Of a stretch of DNA of 64,000 nucleotides, positions 9,981 to 18,743 are shown piece by piece. Under the pieces are notes generated by a model. That model saw only the letters and a list, made by a program, of their open reading frames with translations, searched no databases and was not told the DNA's origin. A program made the position numbers and the translations under genes. The stretch is from Mycolicibacterium sp. YH-1. GTDB taxonomy: Bacteria; Actinomycetota; Actinomycetes; Mycobacteriales; Mycobacteriaceae. The DNA is taken from contig NZ_CP092915.1 of assembly GCF_022557175.1 (NCBI RefSeq), positions 6,820,001 to 6,884,000 on the forward strand, read 5' to 3'. How positions within the stretch are numbered: the stretch's first letter is position 1; each line of letters begins with the position of its first letter.

Positions 9981-9996
9981 CTTAGGTTACCCTAAG
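9981..9996. promoter_or_regulatory. Imperfect 16-bp dyad CTTAGGTTACCCTAAG
   Basis: Seven of eight base pairs of this palindrome match. It lies 30 bases upstream of the LLM oxidoreductase start and just after a TTGACT that could be a -35 box. The TTAGGTTA half resembles the iron-box of IdeR/DtxR, but the full 19-bp match is only about 13 positions. A TetR/MarR operator is equally possible. Confidence 0.4.
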
Positions 9997-10026
9997 TTCG
10001 TGATCAAAGCGGATGACGGTCAGGGC

Positions 10027-11061
10027 ATGGGAACTTCAGTGGCGGACCAGGGCGTCAGGTTCGGCGTGCTGCTGAACATGGGGGCGAATCTGGGCGAGAC
10101 TCCCGAGGCCGTCTTCGACCTGACCGCCGAGCAGGCCACGGCCGCCGAGCAGCTGGGCTACGACGAACTCTGGGTGACCGAGCACCACTTCATCCGCTTC
10201 GGCATCAATCCGAGCGCAATCACGACCGCCGCCTTCCTCCTCGGTCGCACCACGCGTATCCAGGTCGGGACCGCGGTGGTGTTGTCGCCACTGCTGCACC
10301 CGGTTGAACTCGCCGAGCGCGCCGCACTGCTCGATCAGTTCAGCGGCGGCAGGTTTGCGCTCGGGTTGGGCCGTGGCGGATACCGGCGCGACTATGACGT
10401 GCTCGGCGTGGACTTCACCCGGTGGGATGACGAACCACTGGCCAGCGCGCAAGCCCTGCTGGACATCTGGGCGCGACCAACTGACGACGCCGTGCCACCG
10501 GCCGACGATGTCGTCGACGTGCAGCCGCCACCACTCACGCACCCGCATCCCGAGCTGCTGCTGGCGACGTCGAGTGCACCGGGGGTTGAGTTCGCCGCGC
10601 GCAACGGCATTGCCCTGCAACACTATTTCGCGACGCCGGTGGGTGCCCGTGTCACCGCGGAGAACCGCTACGGCGAACTGCGCGGGAAGGGGTCCGCGCC
10701 AGCGCACTTGCACACTCTCATCGTCGTCGTCGATTCGGCGCCCGACCGACGCGACGATCTCGCCAACGCACTTCGGGAGTCCTTCCGCGCCGGCGACCAC
10801 CCGCATGTGCCGCAGAGCTCGAACAGACATCTGCTGCCTGACGGCCGACCGGCGAGCCCGGATGCGATGGCGCGGATGGTCGCCGACCAGGCGATCGTGG
10901 GATCACCGGCCCACGTCGTCGACGAACTCGGGCAGTTCATCGAAACCACCCGTGCATCAAGGATTGCCGTCTACTTCGAGTCGATCGCGGACAAGAAGCT
11001 CACACTGAGATCGCTCGAGGACTTCGCATCGGTCGTCGCGCCAGCGCTGGGCGCCGGGTAG
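10027..11061 (+). CDS. LLM-class flavin-dependent oxidoreductase (bacterial luciferase-like)
   Basis: 344 residues with the TIM-barrel luciferase-like pattern. Landmarks are the GYDELWVTEHHF strand-helix near the N-terminus, TRIQVGTAVVLSPLLHPVELAE, and GRFALGLGRGGY in the flavin-binding region. Such enzymes use reduced FMN or F420; mycobacteria use both, and the sequence does not decide. The ATG at 10027 was chosen because family alignment begins there; an in-frame GTG at 10000 directly after the dyad would add nine residues and could serve a leaderless transcript. Confidence 0.85.
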   Translation: MGTSVADQGVRFGVLLNMGANLGETPEAVFDLTAEQATAAEQLGYDELWVTEHHFIRFGINPSAITTAAFLLGRTTRIQVGTAVVLSPLLHPVELAERAALLDQFSGGRFALGLGRGGYRRDYDVLGVDFTRWDDEPLASAQALLDIWARPTDDAVPPADDVVDVQPPPLTHPHPELLLATSSAPGVEFAARNGIALQHYFATPVGARVTAENRYGELRGKGSAPAHLHTLIVVVDSAPDRRDDLANALRESFRAGDHPHVPQSSNRHLLPDGRPASPDAMARMVADQAIVGSPAHVVDELGQFIETTRASRIAVYFESIADKKLTLRSLEDFASVVAPALGAG

Positions 11062-11065
11062 CGCG

Positions 11066-11500
11066 TCACCGCAGTTCACCGTGTCCGGCCAGGTAGGGCC
11101 GGGTGACGATCAGGTAGACCGCCAGCACCGCGACCGGGGCCGCCAGCGGCAGCCACGCCACGTCCACCGGGATGAGCACCGCCGCCATCCCCACCGCCGA
11201 GAAGCCAACCGCCCCAGCCACCGTCGGCCAGGACACCGACTCCTCGACGCGTGCACTGTGGCGCAGCACCAGATACGCGGTGGCACTCAACCCGGCGAGC
11301 GCGGCGACGATGGGCGGCGGATCGGACAGGACGAGCAGCACTACGGTGCACCCCACCGCGAGCGTCGCCGCGCCAACTGACCCGGCCCCGACGACCACGG
11401 CGGCCACCGCGATCGCCACCACGGCCAGCGACGGCCCGCGGGTACCGATGGCAGCGGCGGCCACCATCAGCAGACCGAACGCCGTGGACAGCGCGCGCAT
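11066..11500 (-). CDS. Small integral membrane protein of the moxR3-type operon
   Basis: 144 residues almost entirely hydrophobic, with about five or six predicted membrane segments and a short charged C-terminus. It is the last gene of a five-gene operon (14206-15165, 13724-14209, MoxR, DUF58, this gene) and begins one base after the DUF58 stop. The order and sizes match the Mycobacterium tuberculosis Rv3166c-Rv3162c block, where the last gene encodes a similar small membrane protein. Function unknown. Confidence 0.8.
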   Translation of the reverse strand: MRALSTAFGLLMVAAAAIGTRGPSLAVVAIAVAAVVVGAGSVGAATLAVGCTVVLLVLSDPPPIVAALAGLSATAYLVLRHSARVEESVSWPTVAGAVGFSAVGMAAVLIPVDVAWLPLAAPVAVLAVYLIVTRPYLAGHGELR

Positions 11501-11501
11501 A

Positions 11502-12749
11502 TCAGCGACCGCCCGTGCGACGTCGGTGATCCGGGACGAGGTGCATCACCTGGTCGAGCGTGCTGTTGGACTGCCACGCCACGACCTCGACGCCGATGGT
11601 GGCCATGTCCCGATACATGAAGGCCCGTTGCATGGACCACATCCGCCTGATGAGTGGGTCCTGCTCGTCGGCGAACGGGGCGCCCTCGAGCACGTCGACG
11701 GCCACCACCACGTGCCCGCGCCGGCGCAGGTCGATCAGCGCGAGCGCGAAGTCGGTGTCGAGCAGCGTCGAGAAGGCGACGACGATCGCGCCGGACGGTA
11801 TCGCGGCGCGTGGCGCCAGAGTTCCCGTGGTGGGCTCGAATCCGTCGCCAGCGGCCAGCACCGCGTCGAGCACGCGGTAGAACTGGCGGCGACCGATATC
11901 GGGGGCAAGCCAGCGCGGCGTGCCGCCGAGGGCCACCACACCCGCCCGGTCACCGCTGCGCAGCGCGCTCTGCACCACCTGCACGGCGCCGCGCACCGTG
12001 CGCTCGGTGGCCTCGGTCGCCGGCCCGGGAGGCTGGTCGGTCGTGTCGACGAGAACCACCACGTCGGCGGCTCGCTCACTGAGCCGCTCGGTGACATGCA
12101 GGCTGCCGCGCCGCGCACTCACCGGCCAGTTCACCGTCCGCAGCTGGTCGCCCGGCACATAGGACCGGATGTTCCCGAACTCGACACCCCTGCCGATGTG
12201 CGGGGTGATGTGGGTGCCGAGGCGGTCGAGCAGCTCGGTGCGGGGCATATCCGTCTGTGCCGTCGGCGCGATCGGGAACACGAAGTGCTCACCCACCTCG
12301 ACGGTCGCGGTCCCCGTGAACAGGCCACCGCGGGCGACCACGGCGACACGAAGCGAGATCGGATAGCGGCCCCAGCGTTGCGCGGTGCAAGCCAGTTCGA
12401 TTCGGCCGTCAGGCATCTCGGTCGACTCGCAGGAGAACCCCGCTGGCGTGACGATGTCGAGGTCGACGGGTGTGCCGTCGTCGGCCGCCGCCCACACCGT
12501 CAGCCGCGTCTCCTCGGATTCGAAGCAACGTTGCGTCGCGGGCTCGGCGTGCACGGTCACGTTCGGCGGACGACGCTGCCACCACACCGACACCAGGACG
12601 CCAAGCAGAGGTGCAGCGAACGCGACGAGCTGCCACGTTGACGTGAGCGCGGCGGCGGCAAGGGCGATCGCGACACACGTCGCAATCGACCGGGCCATCG
12701 GCGAAGCGCGCCAGCCTACTTCGGCGTCGACGCTGCGACGGTCGGACAT
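11502..12749 (-). CDS. DUF58 domain protein, MoxR partner
   Basis: 415 residues. Two membrane segments near the N-terminus are followed by a beta-rich region and then the DUF58 block, whose hallmark is RSYVPGDQLRTVNWPVSARRGSLHV in the middle, leading into a vWA-like domain with VVVLVDTTD. The start ATG at 12749 overlaps the MoxR stop (ATGA), so the two are translationally coupled; an upstream in-frame start would bury into moxR. MoxR ATPases and DUF58/vWA partners act together as chaperone-like pairs in envelope or enzyme maturation; the client here is unknown. Confidence 0.92.
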   Translation of the reverse strand: MSDRRSVDAEVGWRASPMARSIATCVAIALAAAALTSTWQLVAFAAPLLGVLVSVWWQRRPPNVTVHAEPATQRCFESEETRLTVWAAADDGTPVDLDIVTPAGFSCESTEMPDGRIELACTAQRWGRYPISLRVAVVARGGLFTGTATVEVGEHFVFPIAPTAQTDMPRTELLDRLGTHITPHIGRGVEFGNIRSYVPGDQLRTVNWPVSARRGSLHVTERLSERAADVVVLVDTTDQPPGPATEATERTVRGAVQVVQSALRSGDRAGVVALGGTPRWLAPDIGRRQFYRVLDAVLAAGDGFEPTTGTLAPRAAIPSGAIVVAFSTLLDTDFALALIDLRRRGHVVVAVDVLEGAPFADEQDPLIRRMWSMQRAFMYRDMATIGVEVVAWQSNSTLDQVMHLVPDHRRRTGGR

Positions 12750-13717
12750 CACGGCGATGCGCCACCGGTACGGGGTACGGGCACCCGACGCAGAAGGTCC
12801 TCGACGACGTCGACGCTGCGCACCTGCCGGACCCACATCTCGGGCCGCAGGCTGATCCGGTGCGCCATGGCGGGTACCGCGAGCGCCTTGACGTCCTCGG
12901 GGATCACGAAGTCGCGACCGGAGAGCAATGCGCGCGCACGAGCCAGTTGGACCAGGTCCAGTTCCGCGCGGGGGCTGGCTCCGACCGAGACCTGCGGATG
13001 CTGCCGGCTCGCGGCGGCCAGGGCGACGACGTAGTGCAGCACGTCCTCGTGCACCGTGACCTGCTCGACCGAATCACGCATGGCGAGCACGTCCTTCGCG
13101 TCGAGCACGCGACCCACCGATGCGTCCGGTGTGCCTCGGTCCAGGCGACGGCGCAGCATCGACACCTCCTCGTCGCCCTTGAGGTAGCGCAGTTCGAGCC
13201 GGATCGTGAAGCGGTCCAGTTGCGCCTCCGGCAGCGGGTAGGTGCCCTCGTACTCGATGGGGTTGTCGGTGGCCAGCACGATGAACGGCGTCGCGAGTGG
13301 GTGCGTGGCGCCGTCGATGCTGACCTGCCCCTCGGCCATCGCCTCCAACAAGGCAGCCTGGGTCTTGGGTGGTGTGCGGTTGATCTCGTCTGCCAGAAGC
13401 AGATTGGTGAAGATGGGGCCGGGCCGGAACTCGAACCGTCCCGACTGCATGTCGTAGATGGTCGACCCGAGTAGGTCGGCGGGCAGCAGGTCGGGGGTGA
13501 ACTGCACCCGGGTGAAGTCGAGACCCAGTGCGGCGGCGAAGCATCGGGCGATCAGGGTCTTACCCAGTCCCGGCAGGTCCTCGATCAGCACGTGGCCCCG
13601 CGCCAGGACCGCGATCAGAATCAGGGTGAGCGCGGGGCGTCTCCCGACGACCACCCGCTGGATCTCGTCGAGCACCGCCTCACACTGTCCGGCGGTCGTC
13701 GTCACTGAGCTAGCCAC
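12749..13717 (-). CDS. moxR3: MoxR-family AAA+ ATPase
   Basis: 322 residues. The nucleotide site is intact: Walker A EDLPGLGKT near residue 47, Walker B NLLLADEINR, and sensor 1 FIVLATDNP, followed by the conserved EGTYPLPEAQLDRF segment. This is a standard MoxR ATPase, thought to remodel or insert metal into client proteins together with vWA partners. It begins with GTG, 6 bases after the previous gene, and its stop overlaps the DUF58 start. The neighbourhood matches the Mtb moxR3 (Rv3164c) operon, hence the symbol, which is by synteny rather than by alignment. Confidence 0.92.
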   Translation of the reverse strand: MASSVTTTAGQCEAVLDEIQRVVVGRRPALTLILIAVLARGHVLIEDLPGLGKTLIARCFAAALGLDFTRVQFTPDLLPADLLGSTIYDMQSGRFEFRPGPIFTNLLLADEINRTPPKTQAALLEAMAEGQVSIDGATHPLATPFIVLATDNPIEYEGTYPLPEAQLDRFTIRLELRYLKGDEEVSMLRRRLDRGTPDASVGRVLDAKDVLAMRDSVEQVTVHEDVLHYVVALAAASRQHPQVSVGASPRAELDLVQLARARALLSGRDFVIPEDVKALAVPAMAHRISLRPEMWVRQVRSVDVVEDLLRRVPVPRTGGASP

Positions 13718-13723
13718 GTTCGG

Positions 13724-14209
13724 TCACGTCCTCTCCAGCCGTTGCAGGATCTCGTCGAGCGTGCCCCGCCCGGGTCCGGGTTCGTTGCGGTCGCCGGCAT
13801 GAACGTTGTTGGGATCGACCCAGGCCCACAGCTCATCGCCGAAGACCATCCTCGCGGTGGCGCGCAGTGCCTCGGGATTCCTCGAGCTTCGCGCTCCGGT
13901 GGAGAGTTCGAACTGGCGTGCCAGCATGGGCCGCAGGTGCTTGTCCCAGTCGGCGCGGCTGCCGTCGGCCCAACTGATCTGAGTCTCGGTGCGGGCGAGC
14001 CACCGTCGCAACGACTCCGCCGGATCACGTGCCCGCGTCTCGTCGACAAGCGATGCGGGCTCGCGCACCACGTACCACCGCATGGCGAGCAGCGCGATCC
14101 CCGCCACACCACCAGCCAGCCACGGCACCAGGCGACGGTCGGGCAGGGAGAACGCAAGAGCCTCGATGCCGACGATGACGAGTAACGCCGCTGCCAGCGT
14201 TCGCTTCAC
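13724..14209 (-). CDS. Membrane protein of the moxR3-type operon
   Basis: 161 residues with two membrane segments in the first 50 (LAAALLVIVGIEALAF and WLAGGVAGIALLAM) and a soluble C-terminal part rich in charged residues. The start overlaps the stop of the upstream gene by 4 bases and the stop lies 6 bases before moxR. It corresponds in place and length to Rv3165c of the Mtb operon. No catalytic motif was seen. Confidence 0.85.
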   Translation of the reverse strand: MKRTLAAALLVIVGIEALAFSLPDRRLVPWLAGGVAGIALLAMRWYVVREPASLVDETRARDPAESLRRWLARTETQISWADGSRADWDKHLRPMLARQFELSTGARSSRNPEALRATARMVFGDELWAWVDPNNVHAGDRNEPGPGRGTLDEILQRLERT

Positions 14210-15165
14210 CTCAGGCTCCCCAGTTCGTTCAGGACGCGTTGCAGCACTCCGACCGCCGCCCCACGGTGCGCCTCGGTCATCACGTGTGGGCTGAATCTCG
14301 CCTCGTCGAACAGATCAACCAGTTCGGTTGCGCTGTCGGTCCGCAACGCGTTGCGCTCGACCGCACGCGCCAGCACCTCCGAGGCGGTGTCGAAGTCCTG
14401 CGGGATGGCGCCGGGCACCTGTGCGAGTTCACGCTCCATTGCCGCGTAACACGCGATGATCGCCCTGCGCGGTTCCAAGCTCATGTCGCCCACCTCGGCG
14501 AGGCCCACTTCCGCTGCGCGGGACAGTGATTCGGAGGCCTTCAGCGGTACGTTCACCTCACCGGGCGGGGCGTCGACGAGGACCGGCGAATCCCCTCGCC
14601 TGCGTCCCGCGACGATGGAGCCAACCACCAGAACGAGGAGGAACACGACCGTCGCGACATAGAAGTAGCCAAGCAGATGCGACGGCGACGTCGCCGAGGA
14701 ATCTGGCGCGGGCGGCACATCGCCGGACCGGTCGGGCGCGGACGGCGCGGTCTGCGCAGGGGCGCCGGGCTGAGGTGGCTCGACCGCGATACCGGGGAGC
14801 AGCCCGCTCAGGTACACCACGAGAAGCAGCCAGCCACCGATCACACCGAAGACGATCAGCGCCATTCGCCACGTGGTCCCGCTCCGGTCCGCGCGCAGCC
14901 ACGTCGCGCGGCTCGCCACCGGGTCTGGGCCCGCGACGCGGCGGCGCAGCCGCGTGATGACGGCTGCGACCATGACGGCCACCGCGGCGAGAAGCAGCGC
15001 GACCACTACTATCGCTGAGACGGGGTCGTCGGGCGGGCGCTCGCGCACCTGCGTCGTCGCGCCGGGCAGATGACCACGCAGCGCCAGCGCGATGAGAATG
15101 AGCAGGCTCACCACCAGCGCGAGGGACGTCGTCGCCCGCCGCGCGGAGGTGTCCGCTCCGGTCAT
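14206..15165 (-). CDS. DUF4129 domain membrane protein, first gene of the moxR3-type operon
   Basis: 319 residues, starting at ATG 15165 because GGGAGG lies six bases upstream. Four membrane segments, a Pro/Ala-rich external loop (PPQPGAPAQTAP), and a soluble C-terminal DUF4129-like region with ARAVERNALRTDSATELVDLFDEARFSPH, a pattern found in partners of MoxR/DUF58 operons (a remnant transglutaminase-associated domain). It heads the operon and is coupled to the next gene by a 4-base overlap. The length equals that of Rv3166c. Confidence 0.88.
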   Translation of the reverse strand: MTGADTSARRATTSLALVVSLLILIALALRGHLPGATTQVRERPPDDPVSAIVVVALLLAAVAVMVAAVITRLRRRVAGPDPVASRATWLRADRSGTTWRMALIVFGVIGGWLLLVVYLSGLLPGIAVEPPQPGAPAQTAPSAPDRSGDVPPAPDSSATSPSHLLGYFYVATVVFLLVLVVGSIVAGRRRGDSPVLVDAPPGEVNVPLKASESLSRAAEVGLAEVGDMSLEPRRAIIACYAAMERELAQVPGAIPQDFDTASEVLARAVERNALRTDSATELVDLFDEARFSPHVMTEAHRGAAVGVLQRVLNELGSLR

Positions 15166-15228
15166 CGGCGACCTCCCGAGCGGCACATGGCCGCTACTGT
15201 CGTGATCTGCTCGATCGTAGGCCGGTGA

Positions 15229-16404
15229 TCACGGTTTCTGGCCGTGATCGCGCAACCACGCGGCGGTCAGCTGGCGGTAGGCCTGCTGGCCGATGCTGCC
15301 GGTGCGGGCGTCGAACACGTGGTCGGCGTGCGGTATCGACACCACCTCGACATCGACGCCCGCGGTCCGGGCTCGCTCGGCGAACCGGAGCGCGCCGCTG
15401 GTTGGGACCAGGTGGTCATCGGCACCGAGCAGGAGCAGCGTCGGCGGCGCGGCGGCGCTCACGTACGACGACGAGGTGACCGCGGCATAGCGGTGTGGGA
15501 ACTCCGTCGGCGACCCACCGATATAGGCGGTGGCAAAATCCCGAGAGGTGCCGCCGAGGACGGTGTCATCGTTGCCGTACAGGTCGGCGGGGTCGACCGC
15601 CGGATACAGCGCGCTGACGGTCGACACCGCGGGCAGCCGCCCACCGCATGACGACCGCAGCGTGCCGTTGGCCGCCATGTAGGCGGCGTTGATCGCCAGG
15701 TTCCCGCCCGCCGAGTCGCCGGTGAGCGACAGCCGACTCGCGTCCCCGCCGTAGGTGTGGGCATTGGCGGTCACCCACGCCAGCGCACAGCCGATCTGGT
15801 CGGGCGCGACGTCCCAGAGATGGCGGTCCGGTCCGGACAGTGCGTAGTCCGCGGTGATCGTCAGCCAGCCCTGGTCGGCGAACCAACGCAGGTCGGCGGC
15901 GTGAGCGTTGCGGTCACCGGCCACCCACCCGCCGCCGTGCACGAAGAACAGCACTGGCGCGGGTGACCGTCCCGGTGGCGGCCGGTAAACACTGAGCGCC
16001 AAGGGTTCTGCGCCGAACGTCGTGTAGGTGACCTCGGCGTCGGGGGTCGCGGTGGCCTTCGACCACACGTCCAGCGTCTGGATCAGATCGATGCGCGCGC
16101 CCATGGCCTCGACGGCGGCCACCTGCCTGCTCACCACCACACCGCCAGCGGTGACGGTCAGCACCGCCACCACCACCAGGGCAGCGGACGGGATGCCACG
16201 GCCGCGCAGCCATAGACCCAATGCCAGCAGGCCACCGACGAGCGCGACCAGCACCACCCACGACATCAGGGGTGACACGAAGCCGGTGGCCAGGCCGAGC
16301 CCGGGCACCTCAGGCGCCAGTGTGCCGAGCACGCCGACGGCGGGGACGGCCACCAACAGTGCGGCGAGGCCTATGCCGACCCGGCGTCGCGTCGACGTCG
16401 GCAT
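15229..16404 (-). CDS. Membrane-anchored HSL-type esterase/lipase
   Basis: 391 residues. Three hydrophobic N-terminal segments (within residues 8-95) anchor an alpha/beta hydrolase domain. The hormone-sensitive-lipase signature HGGGW supplies the oxyanion hole, the nucleophile is in GDSAGG, and the acid and base lie in LLGADDHLVP and the C-terminal PHADHVFD. It should hydrolyse short-chain esters or lipids at the membrane. The predicted extracytoplasmic or cytoplasmic side of the catalytic domain cannot be decided. It lies 12 bases after the upstream SRPBCC gene and is likely co-transcribed. Confidence 0.9.
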   Translation of the reverse strand: MPTSTRRRVGIGLAALLVAVPAVGVLGTLAPEVPGLGLATGFVSPLMSWVVLVALVGGLLALGLWLRGRGIPSAALVVVAVLTVTAGGVVVSRQVAAVEAMGARIDLIQTLDVWSKATATPDAEVTYTTFGAEPLALSVYRPPPGRSPAPVLFFVHGGGWVAGDRNAHAADLRWFADQGWLTITADYALSGPDRHLWDVAPDQIGCALAWVTANAHTYGGDASRLSLTGDSAGGNLAINAAYMAANGTLRSSCGGRLPAVSTVSALYPAVDPADLYGNDDTVLGGTSRDFATAYIGGSPTEFPHRYAAVTSSSYVSAAAPPTLLLLGADDHLVPTSGALRFAERARTAGVDVEVVSIPHADHVFDARTGSIGQQAYRQLTAAWLRDHGQKP

Positions 16405-16415
16405 CGTCGGACGGG

Positions 16416-16880
16416 TCAGACGCCGGAGGCTTCGCGTTCGGCGGCCTTGATGAGCCGCAGCGAGATCAGCTGGATCGCGCCCTTGAGCGCCGCCCGCATG
16501 ATCGGGCCGGTGCCGGGCACACCCTCGGTGAACCAGCCGCGCCAGCAGATGTCGGTGCCGCCCGACGCGTTCGCGGTGAAGACGGCCTCACCGTGATAGT
16601 CCCTCGCCGGTGTCGACGGGCCGATGAGCGTGTAGACGTGCCTGTGGTCCTGCTCGTACTCAACGGTCTTCTCGCGCATCATGATCGGCCAGAGTCCGAC
16701 CTTGCGCACCGCGCCGATACCCCCGGGTGCGGGCTCACCCTGTGTCTCCCAGCTGGACTGGAACACGACGGGCCTGGCCCACTCCTTCCACCGGGCGCCG
16801 TCGGCCTCCAGCCGGAACAGCGTCGCCGGTGGCGCACTGCTGGTCCGGTTGATCTCGAAGGTGAACGTCTGACCCGTCAT
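16416..16880 (-). CDS. SRPBCC family protein
   Basis: 154 residues with the START-like opening FEINRTSSAPPATLFRLEADGARWKEWARP and the closing amphipathic helix. VRKVGLWPIMMREKTVEYEQDHRHVYTL is typical of the polyketide cyclase/dehydrase branch. A hydrophobic ligand is likely; function unknown. It is followed closely by the esterase gene, so the two may act on the same compound. Confidence 0.82.
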   Translation of the reverse strand: MTGQTFTFEINRTSSAPPATLFRLEADGARWKEWARPVVFQSSWETQGEPAPGGIGAVRKVGLWPIMMREKTVEYEQDHRHVYTLIGPSTPARDYHGEAVFTANASGGTDICWRGWFTEGVPGTGPIMRAALKGAIQLISLRLIKAAEREASGV

Positions 16881-16907
16881 AAGCGCACCCTACCGGTGTA
16901 GGTCCTA

Positions 16908-16932
16908 CCGCGAGATCTACATCAGCGTCGTG
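16908..16932 (+). repeat. Short dispersed repeat, copy 1
   Basis: CGCGAGATCTACATCAGCG followed by TCGTG. It matches copy 3 (36719-36749) at all but two of 25 positions and copy 2 less closely. All three copies lie in intergenic DNA. Confidence 0.55.
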
Positions 16933-16976
16933 ATTCGCGCCTGGCAACGACACTCCTGCAGAAGTCGGCGTGAAGT

Positions 16977-17007
16977 ACGCGAGATCTGCATGAGGGTCGC
17001 ATTAGCC
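16977..17007 (+). repeat. Short dispersed repeat, copy 2
   Basis: CGCGAGATCTGCATGAGGG followed by TCGCATTAGCC, 45 bases after copy 1 in the same direction. It shares the core CGCGAGATCTGCATGAG with copy 3. Confidence 0.55.
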
Positions 17008-17479
17008 GCCCGCGGTCACGGGACACCCTTCATCACCGGCTGCACCCACCGGGACGATCTGAGCGGTAAACGCTGGCAGGCCGCACGGCTGCCCGATGAC
17101 CACCGTCCCCGTGCTGTCCTGGCAGGCGGCGATCGACACCAGCACACGTGCGTCCAGCGCCCGATCGAACCGCGCAGTGCGTCCGGCGGAGATCTGCCCG
17201 CGGTCGCGTCGAGTACTACAACGCTGCGTCACAGGCATCGGCACATTGCCAGGACAGGGCGGCATCGCCGACTAGGGGAGGACAGGCAGCAGTGCTCATT
17301 CGATTCGTGTGTCTCGACAGGCCAACCCTTGAGGGTTTCGCAGCGCAGACGGCGGTCTCATCGCGGAGGCCGGCCAAAGCGGAAGGAGGGGGCCAGGACG
17401 ATCGTGAGTGGACGATGTCTTACCCGCACGAGGCACAGTTTCAAAGGCTTCTAGCCGTTGTAGCGGATCACCGGCCCAT

Positions 17480-18733
17480 CTAGCGACCACCGTTCCCCGC
17501 GCCATTCGATCTGTGGTGCATCACCGAACCTGCCGCACAAACCGGCTCGTTAGACCTAGCATCAGTCTCATCGAGCCAGGACAGCACTGCGTCGGTGTCT
17601 TCGCCGAGGACTGGTGGCGCGTCGTGCTCTTGACGAAGAAGGGTCAGCCCGGTTGGCGTCTCGATGCGAATGGCCGGTCCCGGCAGGCTGATCGAGCCGA
17701 CTGACGAGTGCTTGACGTTGATGATCAGACCTTGACTTCGGGTTTGTTCGGATTCGTAAACCTCGTTCAGACTGCGAATACCTCCAGCGGGCACACCGGC
17801 ATCGGACAGCTGGTTCAGTAGATCGTCTCGATCTATGCAGGACAAGGCGCATTCGATTGTGGTGACGAGTTCCTCGCGGTTGGCTACCCGGAGATGATTG
17901 GCGCGAAATCGGGCGTCATCGGCGTTGAGGCCGAGCACCGGGGCAAACTGCCGCCAGATGGCCTCAGTCCCGACTGCCAGTTGGACCCACCCGTCACGGC
18001 AGCGGAAGCTCCCGTACGGCGCTATCTGCGGATGGTGATTTCCGGCCAGCCCCGAAACTTCCTTGCCCACAGTCCACTTCGTACCATGGAATGCGTGCGC
18101 GCTGACTGCCGCGGCCAGCAAGGAGGTGCGCACCACTGCACCACTTCCCGTCTTGTCGCGGTCGATCAACGCTGCTGCGATACCGAAGGCACCCTGCATG
18201 CCGGCGAGGACATCGGCGATGGGAACTCCGATTCTGACAGGGCCGGTATCCGGTGATCCTGTCACCGACATGAGTCCGGCTTCGCCCTGGGCAATCTGGT
18301 CGTATCCCGCGCGCGTTCCCTCGGGACCGTCGTGGCCGAATCCAGTCACCGACAGCGTGATCAGGCGCGGATTGATCTGTTCGACGACCTCCGGTGTGAA
18401 CCCCAGCCGGGCGAAACCCCCTGGCCGGAAGTTCTCCACCAGTACATCGGCGCGCCGAATGAGCCGGGTGAGCGTCCGCTGCCCGGTATCGGACTTTAAG
18501 TCCAGCCGAATGGACTCTTTGTTGCGGTTGGCTGACATGAAATAGGTGGCGTGCATGTCACCGTCGGATCCTACGTACGGCGGCCCCCAGCTTCGCGAGT
18601 CATCGCCCCCGTCCGGCGTCTCAACTTTGATGACCCGCGCGCCCATGTCCCCCATCATCATGGCGGCGATAGGACCGGCGAGGGCACGTGAGAGATCCAA
18701 GACAACGATCCCGTCAAGTGGTCCGAGAGTCAT
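17480..18733 (-). CDS. Family III (CaiB/BaiF) CoA-transferase
   Basis: 417 residues from the ATG at 18733, which has GAAGG upstream and lies 10 bases after the aldehyde dehydrogenase stop. The N-terminal GIVVLDLSRALAGP and MGADVIKVE-like GARVIKVETPDGG, and the segment AGYDQIAQGEAGLMS with the catalytic Asp, identify the family. These enzymes move CoA between organic acids, for example activating a dicarboxylic or hydroxy acid with succinyl-CoA. It is the last gene of the island's minus-strand block, so it probably activates the acid made by the dehydrogenases upstream. The last 30 residues are poorly conserved in type. Confidence 0.9.
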   Translation of the reverse strand: MTLGPLDGIVVLDLSRALAGPIAAMMMGDMGARVIKVETPDGGDDSRSWGPPYVGSDGDMHATYFMSANRNKESIRLDLKSDTGQRTLTRLIRRADVLVENFRPGGFARLGFTPEVVEQINPRLITLSVTGFGHDGPEGTRAGYDQIAQGEAGLMSVTGSPDTGPVRIGVPIADVLAGMQGAFGIAAALIDRDKTGSGAVVRTSLLAAAVSAHAFHGTKWTVGKEVSGLAGNHHPQIAPYGSFRCRDGWVQLAVGTEAIWRQFAPVLGLNADDARFRANHLRVANREELVTTIECALSCIDRDDLLNQLSDAGVPAGGIRSLNEVYESEQTRSQGLIINVKHSSVGSISLPGPAIRIETPTGLTLLRQEHDAPPVLGEDTDAVLSWLDETDARSNEPVCAAGSVMHHRSNGAGNGGR

Positions 18734-18743
18734 AGAGATGCCT

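Larger units (their letters stand above)
16881..17479. other. 600-bp gap without a convincing gene
   Basis: Between the SRPBCC and CoA-transferase genes no frame has a good start, codon bias and recognisable motif together. It holds two copies of a short repeat (16908-16932 and 16977-17007). Small open frames on both strands (for example 17002-17265 minus and 17148-17483 plus) have low-complexity, Arg-rich translations and look like chance. This gap marks the border between core genes and the catabolic island. Confidence 0.5.

Noticed and set aside
9037..10026. 330-codon extension upstream of the LLM oxidoreductase
   Set aside because: It lies antisense to the tesB gene and is Arg-rich; family similarity begins at about 10027.
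11172..12641. 489-codon plus-strand frame opposite the DUF58 gene
   Set aside because: Arg/His-rich, no domain, while the opposite strand encodes a clear DUF58 protein coupled to moxR.
17002..17483. Small open frames in the 16.9-17.5 kb gap
   Set aside because: No start signal, no motif, and composition not like the neighbouring genes.
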